Positions 35,561 to 46,420 of a stretch of DNA of 64,000 nucleotides are shown here, piece after piece (position 1 is the first letter of the stretch; each line of letters opens with the position of its first letter). This DNA comes from Ceriagrion tenellum (lineage: Eukaryota > Arthropoda > Insecta > Odonata > Coenagrionidae), in assembly GCA_963169105.1 (NCBI GenBank), contig OY720640.1, forward strand, positions 112,020,085 through 112,084,084. The letters run 5' to 3'. The translations under genes and the position numbers were made by a program. Under the pieces are notes generated by a model that did not search any database, was not told where the DNA came from, and saw nothing but the letters and a program-made list of their open reading frames with translations.

Positions 35561-36200
35561 TATTACAAAGTCGTACTACACTTGTTTTGACCGTCTTGCA
35601 GTCATCATCGGGTACGACTTATCTTTAACATAACCCGACATGTGCATATATATTGAGAGATACATTGGCCAAAACACAGTAGTCGGGGGATTGTGGTAGC
35701 GGTAAGGAGGAAGGATAGGAGGGGAAGTCTAAATTCATAATTGAGATATGACGCTTTGTTCGTCCAAACAAATTCCGTCAACACTCCAGACCTGCGTCAC
35801 ACAGAGGAAAGATAAAGAAAGTCAGGTGGGAGAAAATGAAAGGGGGGAGGGTGGTTTGTTGGATGAGGTAAGGTTAAGTTAAAATGGTGTCCAAAATAGT
35901 GGAATGACAAACGAATTCATTCTCATTTAAAAGGTTAATTTTCTTTTTAATATTTTTTACTGCTCCGACACATATAGACGGTGTTCTTTATCCAGGAAAC
36001 GGAGGATTTTCAGATTAAATGTGGAGTGGTGGGATTCTTTCATTAAATGTTTGGCGAAATAAGATTTGGGATCGCTGTTCGCCAAACACCTTTTGTGTTC
36101 AGATACCCTAGTTATAAAATTTCTCCCTGTTTGACCAACAGATACGTTGGTCAAACTGGGAACAAACATTGGAAGTAAATTAAGCAGATTAAAGCATTCT
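35561..36200 (-). mobile_element. Penelope-like element (PLE) 3' part
   Basis: The minus strand carries the GIY-YIG fragment described below and, downstream, the tail CCCGATGATGACTGCAAGAC followed by GGTCAAAAC (35,612-35,581). This resembles the PLE hammerhead tail (CTGATGA, stem, GAAAC) with substitutions in both core strands. The 5' RT part is missing. Confidence 0.65.
35957..36169 (-). pseudogene. PLE GIY-YIG endonuclease C-terminal fragment
   Basis: The 70-residue frame contains SVGQTGRNFITRVSEHKR (residues 10-27), the second half of a GIY-YIG nuclease module: the YVGQTGR strand, the catalytic Arg (R21) and following EH. It continues with FAKHLMKESHH, as in Penelope-like retroelements. 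The first GIY strand is not present in frame, and no RT is found upstream. It is a 5'-truncated relic. In intact PLEs this domain nicks target DNA for reverse transcription. Confidence 0.7.
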
Positions 36201-36484
36201 AGAGTAAATTTATAATGACTCGTGAAATGTTTGCCAAGGCTTCAACAGTCCATCTACGTCCTATTATCTGAAAACTGACACGCGCCATAGCTCTCACACT
36301 TCCTTTACTGGAGTATTTCGGAAATAACAACGCGGATAAATGTGAATTATTTGGAACTGTATATATATCCTACTCCTCGCTCCCTCAATTCCTCCCAACC
36401 AGTCCCTTCTCTTTAAAACCAACCCCACAGATAGTCATACCCTCTACCTTCAACTTCAGTGTGACACTCTTCAGTTGTGATCCT

Positions 36485-36545
36485 CTCCCGCTGATGAAGA
36501 GTTATCAACCGAAAGCTTCCCTAAGCAGTGGACACCGTTGTCGCC
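36485..36545 (+). repeat. PLE-like CTGATGA...GAAA tail
   Basis: CTGATGA at 36,491 and GAAA at 36,511 enclose a 13-nt segment, followed by AGCTTCC. This matches the layout of PLE hammerhead tails, but helix II is weak (GTT/AAC only), so only the resemblance is claimed. Confidence 0.35.
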
Positions 36546-36604
36546 ATGGATCTTCTATCGTCATTGATCGTTATCGTTGTTCGGTATTAACGTTGTTATT
36601 TTTC

Positions 36605-37065
36605 AATCGTTAGGCCTCATCTGGAATATGCTGCCAGTGTATGGGATCCATATGAAGCGGGATTGATATCGGAATTACATGGCGTTCAGCGAAGGGAAAC
36701 TAGGTATGTGAAACGATGCTATGATAAGTTTACTAGCGTGTCTGGATTGTTTGAAGAATTGGGATGGGAATCGCTATCACAGCGTAGATTAAATTATAGG
36801 CTTAATCTCTTAGCTAAATTTTAGGAAAAGCATTTCTCTGACAACGTAAAAAACATACTATTAACCCCCTCGTACGATGGCAGATTTGATTGTGCCAATA
36901 AAATTGGAGAGACATATTGTAGAACCAATAGGTATAAAATATCATTTTTTCCGCGTACTATTCGGGACCATAACAGGTGTGATCGTCATCATGAATGGTG
37001 CAAATAGTGACATTAGCTAGACTGTAGATATTTTTCTTCATATTTTCTACGTTCTTATTAATGCA
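36605..37065 (+). mobile_element. LINE-A copy, RT C-terminus
   Basis: RPHLEYAASVWDPYEAGLIS, then SGLFEELGWESLSQRRLNYR and NRYKISFFPRTIRDHNRCD-like text, very close to the 49-52 kb copy. Frames are still mostly open, with one in-frame stop. Similarity ends near TTATTAATGCATGATG (37,050) without the terminal hairpin, so both ends are truncated. Confidence 0.85.
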
Positions 37066-39690
37066 TGATGTGCTTTGGACGAGGTATTTTCTACTTTTCC
37101 CTCAATGATGCCGAATGTTTTGCTGGAAAAGTATTATGCGGCCATATGACGGTTGAGTCCACAATCAACTATAGAACGCCAAAGAATGTAAACTTGTCCT
37201 ACTTACCTATGTATCAAAGAAAGAGCACCAACGCATTTATAATGTTATTCTACTAACCAAAACTTACAATTTACAAAGGAGAGAAGCGGTTCCCTTTCGG
37301 AGGGGCAGGTACCACAGTGAAAAATGCCGGATATTTTTCCTTCATTATTTATATTAGATTACCTTTCAGACAATTTATGATTTTAGATACGCTTGTTGAA
37401 TTTTATTACGATTGTCGCTATTAAAAATCTATTTCAAATATAATTTAGCTTCGTTGTGATCCTAAATAGTGAATTATTATAAATCAACCCTTAAACGTAA
37501 GTTGCGTATTAAAACTGTAACTAAAAGCTCTGACCATTACATAAAAATATTCATATTAAAATTTTTAGAAAATAGTGCTAATTCCAAAGTTTACGGTTAG
37601 CATTGCCATTTTCCCGTTTTGTGATGTTATTAACAAGTCTCTATATTTACCTCAATCAATATGCCTACAAACTAATCATCGAAACGTGCAAGTAATGGTA
37701 AAACAAGAAATGGAAAATTACCAGCTCAATAATTAGGGAAAACGGTGCTTTTATACACTTTCCTACAATACTTAACAAACAATGTCAATCATTTCAGAGG
37801 GTAAATATTTTAAGATTTTTCTTCGTCAAACGTAGCTATCATTAGGAACTCCTTCGCCGGCTTCTAAAAAGATACGGACCTAATGAACGTCTTTTATATA
37901 ATTCTCGAAAGCCAAAAATCATAAGCGGAGAGAATAGAATAGAAAATATACATTATTATAGGACTTTGCATATTCCCTCAGATTACTTCATGGCAGATGT
38001 AAGGTACCAGAATGTCCAATTCAGAGTGTTATATTTATCTCAGCGAAAAAAATAATTCAAACTGGTGCAATAAATGGCATTCACCTTTCAGTACTTTAAA
38101 ATTGAAGGCTGCAAACACAATATAACCTCCATTACTGTTGTATCACGAAACTAAATTGAAGTATTTTGACGATATTAGACAAAATTCATACTGAACACCA
38201 TGTTGTGCGTTATAATTCAAGAGAATGATTATGGTGCTGTCTTACGATTTTTTCAACTAGAATTCCTATTATGGGACAGTAACAAATACGGTAGAAAAAT
38301 TTTACAGTTTTTTTTAACCTGAAAAATATTTTCATAGTTTATTTTTACTTAGTTTTGCTTCATTTAAATTAATTTAATCAAATTATAAAAAAAATAAAAA
38401 TAATTGATTGTCGCCTACTCTACGTTGGCTAAGAAGTTATCCAGTCAAATGGGTCCACTAATAGAGATATGCTATTTAGTACTAGCTAATGAAATCGCCC
38501 TCCATATTTAGAGGCTAACGGTTGGCTGCAACTCCTACTTTTGTAACGAATAGCCCCTAATTCAGTTACTACACTTAGATATTTCACGATCCATTTTTGC
38601 ATTTATCCATCTTTTCTCAATAATTATCATCCCTGTATAAAAAATTGCTGCCTGTCATTATTTGTGAAAAAAATCCTGTGCACGATATAATTATACATTA
38701 TGCTATCTATTTTAATTAATCTGACTATTGACATTCCGTGTTAAGACTTATGGAAAATATTTTTACAAAGAAAATGGTTCTTGGCTTAATATGTTTATTT
38801 TAACCCCTAAAAGCAATTTGACTTTACCCTAAGATTAATTCTTTTTTTCAATTGGGAAAATATATTTCCAAACAGTTTCCTGTCTCACCGAATACTTGCA
38901 CTCTACTTATTTACATTTTTTCTTTGAGTTGCAATGTAAAAATTCCTTAAAGTTGAGCCCAAGACGACATATTTCCTAATTTAAATTAGATGTGACAAGG
39001 GATTCACAGTCTAAGCATCATCTGACGAGGTAAGAATTTAACTTGAAGTGCCCGACGTACAGAAAAGAGTAACTACAGACATTTCTCTAGAAGCTGTCTC
39101 TCTCGCTGACAGATTTCCAAATTAGGCCATTGAGTTAACAATAAGTCATTTCCCCAATCACTACACCAACAAGGGGCCAAAAATATCTCGAAGCTCCATA
39201 CCTTAGGTTTGGTAATTGTCACACTCCTCGCGAAAGATTAAGTAAACGTTTCCGTATAATTATAAAAATATCTTCTATACTCACATACAGGAATTCAAAA
39301 ATGTTATCGTCAATTATCCTATATTTCTAACGTTCTATTAGCTCAAAGTATTTCAATTTAACATCCATCTGCATGTTGAGTCCTTGATCAGTCCTCCTTG
39401 GAGATAAGAAAAATAATCGAGTGACTGTATATACTGCGAGTTTAATCTTCCTTGACTCTTCCAATACCGATAATATTTTTGGTGTGTCTGAAATATCATG
39501 AAAGTACTTAATCTGTTTTTCTATTTTATTATACGAAGATAATTTACTACGGACATATATGCATGGAAAATATATCCCGTTTGTATTGCAAAATATTGAG
39601 GCAATTTGTAGTAGGCTCACCCATAAAATCCAATGGATTTGATCTTGTTTTATTACACATTTGTAAAGTTAATTATTTATTTTAACTAGG
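37066..39690. other. Long AT-rich stretch without supported gene
   Basis: About 2.6 kb. No domain, TIR pair or tail recognised. A 97-residue minus-strand frame at 39,327-39,620 has no motif I know. Confidence 0.4.
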
Positions 39691-39698
39691 ATTTGATT

Positions 39699-39755
39699 TG
39701 ATCGGAATCAAACCCGGATATCCAAAATGCCGTTCAGGTAACCTAACCTGATATG
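39699..39755 (-). repeat. Possible tRNA-like SINE fragment
   Basis: The minus strand reads GGTTAGGTTACCTGAACGGC ... CCGGGTTTGATTCCGATC. The B box is good, but the A box and stems are poor. Confidence 0.35.
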
Positions 39756-39774
39756 TATTCCTTCCCTCATCCTT

Positions 39775-39900
39775 CTACACCTACATCTCATTATAACCTT
39801 GCAAGCCACCACTATGGTGTTTGGCAGGGAGTGACTTCTCACCAACATTAATTACAGTGGAGAAATTATAAATATAATGCTGAATAAACAATGACATCCT
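39775..39900 (-). mobile_element. LINE-A 3' end fragment
   Basis: CACCTACATCTCATTATAAC followed by CTTGCAAGCCACCACTATGG...TTGGCAGGGAGTG is the tail and hairpin in antisense orientation. Only about 60-120 bp are recognisable. Confidence 0.6.
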
Positions 39901-40069
39901 TGTTATTCCTTTAGGTTTACGGCGCGAAATACGAAATTAAAGAGAAAATCGAAGGTGAGCACGTGTGGGGTTAAAAAATATCAAAATAGTCAAGAGTCTA
40001 GAGCTAGTCTGTAGAGAAAATTTTAAGTATCTGTGTTGGATTTGAAAAGCTGACTATGCTCTTTCATCT

Positions 40070-40145
40070 TTAGACGGCTGGTGTCCTATCATCCCCTGCC
40101 ACACGCCCATCCGGAGGCTCGCAGGATAGTACGTAGATATAAATG
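40070..40145 (+). mobile_element. LINE-A 3' end fragment
   Basis: GGTGTCCTATCATCCCCTGC ... CGGAGGCTCGCAGGATAG with an eroded GTAGATATAAATG tail. Same end type as the 3.99-5.99 kb copy. Confidence 0.65.
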
Positions 40146-40283
40146 CTCTAACAGTATAGTAGAACAGAATTAAATATAACTGCAGGGTAGGACTGGATAG
40201 TTGAAGTGTAGTGTGATGCATGTTGATAATGACACCTAACCTAGAGGTGATGAAGTCTTCTAGGGTTATTAGCCGGATCAGGA

Positions 40284-40340
40284 TGGCCATTACTGCCAAC
40301 GTTTCGATTGCCTTCTCTACCGTTGTCATCATGGCTAATG
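40284..40340 (-). ncRNA. Degenerate PLE-type hammerhead-like fold
   Basis: Minus strand: CATTAGCC (helix I 5' strand), then ATGATGA (core CTGATGA with its first C replaced by A), a 19-nt segment, GAAA, the short palindrome-like ACGT, then GGC-AG-TAATG, which re-pairs with CATTAGCC (GCC/GGC and CATTA/TAATG, two-base bulge). Eight base pairs in helix I and an intact GAAA support descent from a PLE hammerhead. The changed C3 and weak helix II predict little or no activity. Confidence 0.4.
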
Positions 40341-40675
40341 ATGGACTTTTTCAAGTCAAAATATGTTTATTCCACACCAAAAAAATACAAATATAACAAA
40401 AAATAACAAAAACAACGGTGTGGCAACCGCCTTTTCAGGTATGGCTCTGATATGGAGGTCAAGTCTCCTCTGATTTTCATCTCAATCTTTCCACATGGAT
40501 TCCATGTTGGGATGGGATTCCATGCTCTGCTTAGATTACAGACTTCAGTAATGTTCGCCGGGAAAAAACGAAATCCTTCACCCTAGAAGTGGCTCGAAGG
40601 CCATCGTGTTGATTTTGAGTGACTTCATCATCGACCATAGTCATACGTGACCCAATCCAAGTGATATAATATCTC

Positions 40676-40690
40676 TTGTTTTCTTTCCAG
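40676..40690 (+). promoter_or_regulatory. 3' splice site before secapin-like exon
   Basis: TCTTGTTTTCTTTCCAG: an uninterrupted pyrimidine tract and CAG, with the coding ATG 46 bp downstream. This predicts that the leader begins in an upstream exon. Confidence 0.55.
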
Positions 40691-40735
40691 ATTATTCCTC
40701 CACAAGTATATAATTGAGAGAGGTGTGTAGCAGAT

Positions 40736-40930
40736 ATGTTCCCACGAACGCCACTGGTGCTCGCTCTTCTGTGCGGGATAATGCTTTGCCTGCTGCTGTC
40801 AGCCCAAAGCGTACCCATCTACGCACCGGACAGAAGAGTCAGGACGCCGGACTTCGTGCTCCCGACGTGCCCGCAAGGATTTCAAATGACGGGCAGCGGT
40901 CTCTGTCGACGGATGGTCTCCTTCTACTAA
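40736..40930 (+). CDS. Secapin-like secreted peptide precursor
   Basis: A 64-residue precursor. Residues 1-24 form a hydrophobic signal peptide (LVLALLCGIMLCLLL core) with likely cleavage around AQS/VP. Then comes a short basic propeptide-like stretch with Arg pairs (33-34), and a C-terminal module PTCPQGFQ...GLCRRM with two cysteines (C45, C57). The spacing and wording of this end (P-x-C-P-x-G, then C-R) resemble insect secapins, a small two-cysteine peptide family first known from honeybee venom but also found as ordinary secreted peptides. Identification rests on this short motif. The start is chosen because the signal peptide begins there and the ATG follows a good splice acceptor by 46 bp. 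An AATAAA at 41,342 could end the transcript. A toxin role is not implied. Confidence 0.55.
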   Translation: MFPRTPLVLALLCGIMLCLLLSAQSVPIYAPDRRVRTPDFVLPTCPQGFQMTGSGLCRRMVSFY

Positions 40931-41341
40931 ATAGTCGACGCTCTTCCCGAACTTTCATCGAGTGACTTCAGAGACCGTTATTCTACCACTTCTAAAAATA
41001 TTTTCCCCCATGAGCCAACAACAAGAAAGCCAAATCATTAACATTCTGTTGCAATTTACTTCATTCAGTGCACAGTTTCTCAACTTACGTAGTTGACTAC
41101 AAGTAAATCTCTCAGAAAGAACTGAGTACCTTGTTTAAGTTTGGTGTAGGATTAAGGAAATTGACAAAGGTACCCCGATTTACACGCATTTTAGGTAAAT
41201 GTTAGTACAAATGATTAGAGTATCTTTTGATTTCATCTTAGTGAAAGACTCACAAATTAAATAATTATTCTCAACGCCACCAATGAAAATGATGTATTAG
41301 GTTTTTAAAATTAAATTGATGGGCTGTGGCAACCATCAAAC

Positions 41342-41347
41342 AATAAA
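41342..41347 (+). terminator. Possible polyadenylation signal
   Basis: AATAAA about 410 bp after the stop codon of the secapin-like gene. It is the first canonical hexamer I find on this strand there; such hexamers are common in AT-rich DNA. Confidence 0.3.
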
Positions 41348-42540
41348 AATTGTGAAATCACTGTTTCAAGTATTCCATTTAAGTCGGACTATCTGGAAAC
41401 GGAAATCTCACGTAATTTATGCAGGATGCTTTGTAAATTAATAGTAATAATTGGTTAAAAAACAAATGAGCTAAAAATATTAAACATTTCCATCAGAATA
41501 CTATTTTATAAAAAATATTGATGTTGCTAGCATATGACTTTAGTAATAGCCACCTAATTAGAAAAACGATAATGATTGGACAATATTTATAATATACCAT
41601 GAATAACGTCGGTGAATTGTGCTTGAATCTTTTACGAAAAGTTTGAGTGCTATATAGGAAAATGTTCACTTATAACCTAATTAAAATGTGCTTCATAGAA
41701 ATTTATTTGTTTTTCATCGTGAAATGTAATAAAGAAAATTATGTTGACGCGTTAACTTTTATTATGGCAATATGATAAGGTTCCTAACCATTGGAGAGAT
41801 TGGGCAGCTTATACCCTATATTGGAGAATATATCCTTTTTCCATTGATCTTTTTCATAAAAATGTTTTCCAGGGATTCTAAAATAGGACATTAAAAAGAA
41901 ATTTATGAGAACTTGCAAGGTTAAACTTTTCATTGTTATGTTGCCATTTACCTCTGGATTCACTATGGCAGAGATAACGATGGATATAAAGTATTTCAAG
42001 TGCAAATATGAGAAATACCGCACTGGGCGATTAAAGTTGAGCATGGTCTTTGATAGAGCTTATTTTTCTCAATAAATTCCTTCTATTTGGATTAATTTTG
42101 GAAAACCATGCATAATATCTACTTCTTTGTGTTATTTTGTGTGTAGTTGTTTCATAACTCATCTGAAAATACGTAGTATTTGTACTTTATTCTATCGTGT
42201 TTCGACGGCCAAGGTTTTTCCGCACTTGCTGCCAGCTATTTTCAACTGTAGTAATGTTCTTTGAGACGGCTTGCAGAATAATTCCCAATTATCCGGGAAT
42301 TGCATCGTGATAGTGAAGCGGGAACCGATCAAACAACACCATGAATGCATTGCGATTCAATAACGAAACATTAAAAAAGTTTTTCTAATAGAGTTTTAGT
42401 TGTGATAACAGAAAAAAGTTTGAAAAATGGAAATAAGATTAATTAATACAGGTTTTTCTCTTATATGCTCTTTTTTTTCTCTTGTGCTTATCGCGGCATA
42501 CCTTGGATCCGATGGCATAATTAATGTCGAGAGCATACGT
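41348..42540. other. AT-rich spacer
   Basis: No feature recognised; the 86-residue minus-strand frame at 41,784-42,044 has no motif. Confidence 0.35.
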
Positions 42541-42545
42541 TCTTT

Positions 42546-42582
42546 TTTCAATGGTTATGTATGAACCATTGAAAAAGCTGAC
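42546..42582. repeat. Short perfect hairpin
   Basis: TTTTTCAATGGTT, then ATGTATG, then AACCATTGAAAAA: 13-bp arms around a 7-nt loop. Function unknown; possibly a remnant of a foldback element. Confidence 0.6.
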
Positions 42583-42854
42583 CACATAAGAATGGAAGCC
42601 TTCGAAACCTTGTGCTTGAGCCGAAATTTCGGTATGAATCTATATTCTTCTCCAAAGTTTCAATTCTCTAGGTATCAAGCTCGCAAAATCCTAGATTAGC
42701 AAAATTATATAAACCTTGAAGGCCCTACTTTGAAGACCTTGTGGTCCCGGGGAATTTTTTAAATAGCCAATATCCCTTGCGATTTCATTATCTAAGTCTG
42801 TGAGGCAGTGGCAAAGCTAGTGCGTGAGCCGCCAAGCTGATAATATTTCTAATA

Positions 42855-42995
42855 ACTGCCGAGGATATTTCAAGGATGATTTTAGAAAAATTAGAGAAAG
42901 ACGGAATCGATATTGAAAATTGTAGAAGGCAAGCACATGATAACGCTGCGGTGATGGCTGGTCTGCATACTGGTGTTTAAGGAAGCATTCGATGT
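42855..42995 (+). pseudogene. hAT transposase fragment (ZMYM/DUF4371 group)
   Basis: The plus strand reads AEDISRMILEKLEKDGIDIE, then NCRRQAHDNAAVMAGLHTGV and a stop. Family members typically carry 'dGidl.NcRGQgYDnaanMsG...Gvq' at this point, in the RNase H-like catalytic core of hAT transposases; here RGQGYD is changed to RRQAHD. About 40 residues only, with no flanking domain found, so it is a relic. Confidence 0.6.
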
Positions 42996-43058
42996 GTAGT
43001 TCATATATTATGCTGACACACCTTGACGAATTATTTCACCAAAATCATTATTTAGATT

Positions 43059-43440
43059 TTGAACCACAGATTCGCCTTGACATACCAGAAAGATCCGTGC
43101 GTCATTGCTAATCGTGATTGGCCAAAGGCCAACATCTTTCATGCCCACTCTGTCCACATTAGGTTCGGGAATGTTTCTGTATGTTCTTCATCACTTAAGG
43201 GAGTTGAATTGGATGAATCGCTTGAAGTTGAATCCATCAATTTTGACAAAGATTTGGATTTGCAAACTTCTCCATCTTCAGTAGTAGTGGTTTCTATACG
43301 ATGAAAGTATTTCAATAGTGCACCTTCACTATTTTTAAACCATGTCACGTCATTATCATTTCAAGTCTCACTCAACTCAAAGAGTGGAATGATTGAATAA
43401 TGTATGAACTATGCATTGAATGCTTCCTTCATTGCGCGAA
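43059..43440. other. Unassigned frames beside hAT relic
   Basis: Open frames on both strands (81 residues +, 69 residues -). The minus one has an acidic Ser-rich stretch (DSTSSDSSNSTPLSDEEH). They may belong to the same transposon or be chance. No function assigned. Confidence 0.25.
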
Positions 43441-43466
43441 CATAGTTTATCGTCCAAATGATATCA

Positions 43467-43634
43467 TCATTTCAAAATGAAAAAAACAATTGTAACTTTC
43501 CACACAGAATTTTTAATATTTGCCGACCAAGTAAAGGCACCTTGATAATGGCACTGGGTGCTGAAACCATGGTCGGCAAAGATTAAAAATTCTGTGTGGA
43601 AAGTTACATTTGTTTTTCATTTTCAAATGGATAT
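43467..43634. repeat. Long inverted repeat around a PLE-like tail
   Basis: Arms of about 63 bp (43,467-43,529 and 43,570-43,634; GTAACTTTCCACACAGAATT is in both arms, inverted) enclose a 40-bp centre. The centre reads TTGATAATGGCACTGGGTGC, then TGAAACCATGGTC. This resembles a decayed hammerhead core (CTGATGA changed to TTGATAA) with a five-base helix II (GGCAC/GTGCT, loop TGG), GAAA and the self-complementary ACCATGGT. The layout fits a PLE terminal repeat whose flanks pair. Confidence 0.5.
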
Positions 43635-43639
43635 CTATC

Positions 43640-44139
43640 GCTTCCACAAATTTGAGCCTGATACGCTTTTATATATTGATAATGACATCTTCTCCATCCG
43701 AATAGATCATCTTGATATTTGTATAAAACATCAAGTCTAAATTTGAACAGTCGATCTGAGAGCATCTCCCATCTTAGTTTCTGCAGAAGGCTTGTAAAAC
43801 TAAAGGAACTATTATAGTGACTTTTAACATATCATGCCGAAAACTAGCTTCATAGTTAAATCTGATATCAGCACCACTTTCTTTAACTCGCTTGAATCTG
43901 AAAATAGGGCGATAGTCTGTTAAAAATAAAAAATTCTTGTCTTTTATAGAAAAATTCATACATCATGTTGACAAAAGATGAAAAAATTAGATCCAAATGA
44001 TGACTGATGAAGCTTAATATCACAAGACTTGTAATACAAGTGACATGCCACAAATTCTACTCTGTTTTGACAAATAAAACATATAGAAAAAACTCAGTGT
44101 AGGAAAAGAATGCTTCTGTAAATTAAAAATTAAATAGTA
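43640..44139. other. Spacer
   Basis: A 60-residue frame on each strand but no motif recognised. Confidence 0.3.
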
Positions 44140-44250
44140 TAATAGCCTTCTGCAGGCCCCAATGTGCAGCCCCCTTAAAAGTGCGCGCCCGGAGCGGACC
44201 GCTTCCCCTCACCCCCCCTAGCCTCGTCGCTGCAGTGGGGAATTTCAAGA
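44140..44250 (-). mobile_element. Possible hAT end fragment
   Basis: A GC-rich island in AT-rich DNA. The minus strand reads GGGGAAGCGGTCCGCTCCGG, similar to the GC-rich ends of ZMYM-type hAT copies. No terminal repeat pair found. Confidence 0.3.
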
Positions 44251-46249
44251 TATTTGGTTCAACTTCTTGGTCGCTATGTAAAAATGAAGAGACCAACACA
44301 TACACTTTCAACTATAAATTGTAGTGAAATATACGACTCACGCGTAAGCAAATCATAAAATAACAAGTAAGTGGTTTTGTATAAGAAAGCTAGATATTAT
44401 ATTGTTCATTAATTCTTTTTTTTAGGTCAAATCGTCAAATCATGCGATAAACCCAACCTACGACCTATTAATTGTTACACATTCCAGTACATTTCGGATC
44501 TATATTCATACCCTAAAGGAAGGGTTGTAATCTTTTACGAATTGAATAAGTACGTGTTGTTACTTTATATTTATGTTTATTCATTTTAATATAATCAATA
44601 TAAATGAAACAATGAGATGCTGTTGAGAGAAATTTCTTTCCTCGATGAAACAATATTTTCTTCCGTTCATTTCCATAAATTAGATCCTAGAATGACCAAA
44701 ACATGTAAAATAGCTCTCGGATATGTAGTTTAGCAGATAACATCTCTCGAAAATGTTCTTGAAGTACGTTATCCTTCGCAAAATGCTATTTTTTCACGAT
44801 CCCAGACTTTGTAAATATCTTTTTGGCTTTGATGCTTTGATGACTTCATAAGAATCCACTTCCTTGGAAATTTTACATATTGACGGACGGATAAGTTTTC
44901 GTGTAGACATTCCTTTGAGATATCTCAGCGAAGGACATTACGTGACCCTCCCTTTATCTCCGCCTCTTATCGGTTTAACCGTGTTTACTCAACTTACACC
45001 ATGACCGCGAACGAATGCAGTCTCATCTCCGCACGATCAACTTCTCCCATTGACCTCCCTCGTGGTTCGCCTATCGACCACCTCCGCTCGTGGGCGCTGC
45101 ATTATGTGCACGACGTGAAGCGCCAAGAAACTCGCACTAATTGAAAACTCGAAACGGCTCGCAGCTACTCAACCTGGCGGCGGATACGAAATCCTAAGGG
45201 AATGAGACTGTCATCAAATACCCGTTTTGAGGGTATGACCGGAATTTTTTATCATTAAGCATGGATGGACGAACGAGTCAAATTTGTTACGCTTCAAAAT
45301 AATTGAAATAACTGATTTCTACGAGGCTTTTCCATTTAGTTGCTGCGCCAGACAGAGTCGTAAATGGCTTCGGAGTAAATGTGAGGAAAGTTGGGTTTCT
45401 TTTGGGGGATTGTCAAACAATTGGAATATATGAATATGTGACGCCATTCACTGACGATGGCGTGCCTGTTAGAGCTCTAAAATAAATAATTTCAGCTGTC
45501 ATATGAAGAAAAATTGGGAAAGTTTTAAAATGGTACGTTATAGAGTTGATGTAGAATTATACCTTATGTAAACATTATAAGATAAAGTATTATTTTTAAT
45601 TAAATATATATACAATAAAATACCTTAAATTTCAAAATATTATTAAAAATTTCAATTTTTAAATGGTTAAATAGCATTTTACAATACGAATACAGTAGCA
45701 GCATTTTTTTCATACTGAAGCTTCATTATTCCTTCATTAGAGAATTATGTAAATTTCTCTTTACTAGAAAGACTCAAAGCGAAGAAATGAGAAAAAAATG
45801 GTGGACACGATAAAAATAAACCGAGAATTTGCGAGATTGACAACATTGAGACGCAAGTATAAATAATTAACGTGGGCGAGGGGACTACGCTAAACAATAC
45901 ATCAAGTACAAATTGATCAGAATATGTGAAAAAAGTTCCCGTATCCAGGTACTCTCATGTGAAAAACTGGATTTAATGGCTGTGAATAGCCCCACGGAGA
46001 TTTTAAGTACATCGAAATCAATCGGTCTAACGTTGATGACAAAAATATTTCGCGATCCATATCATATTACGGCGGATTAGATTATAAGTAATCAGCAAAA
46101 TGGATTATGGAACAAGCAGTTTGCATTTGAAAAATCATCTGGCAAACAAGTAAAGATCTTAACACCTGCCATTATGAGTTATAAGATTTTAGGACAAGCA
46201 TTATGGCAATTTAGCAATATATAATCCACGTCCTTTTTTTAGTCTTCAT
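44251..46249. other. Spacer with a GC-rich patch and a 47-residue frame
   Basis: 44,940-45,230 is GC-richer than its surroundings. A small frame (45,001-45,144, +, 47 residues, ATG preceded by ACACC) is open there, but it has no signal peptide or motif. The remainder is AT-rich with nothing recognised. Confidence 0.3.
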
Positions 46250-46420
46250 CACTTCTTTTCTCCCCATTAGATGAACCAACCATCTGTTTTTGCCCCCTCC
46301 AAAACTCCACCTTACACCAAAAATACGAGAACATCTTTGCTTGTCGTTTTTCGACTCGTTGTACCTTCTCTTTTGTCCTCCTCACATATCTTAAGCACCT
46401 GAAACCTATCATCGTCCAGT
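46250..46420 (-). mobile_element. Possible LINE-B C-terminal fragment
   Basis: Pyrimidine-rich on the plus strand, with CCTCACATATCTTAAGCACC, similar to the inverted start of the other LINE-B C-terminal scraps. Weak. Confidence 0.3.

Noticed and set aside
36491..36514. Active hammerhead ribozyme at CTGATGA...GAAA
   Set aside because: The base after the core is A instead of a pairing G, and helix II has only three pairs. Kept only as a PLE-like tail.
45001..45144. 47-residue small ORF in a GC-rich patch
   Set aside because: The start context is fair, but with no signal peptide, motif or repeat it is not called as a gene.
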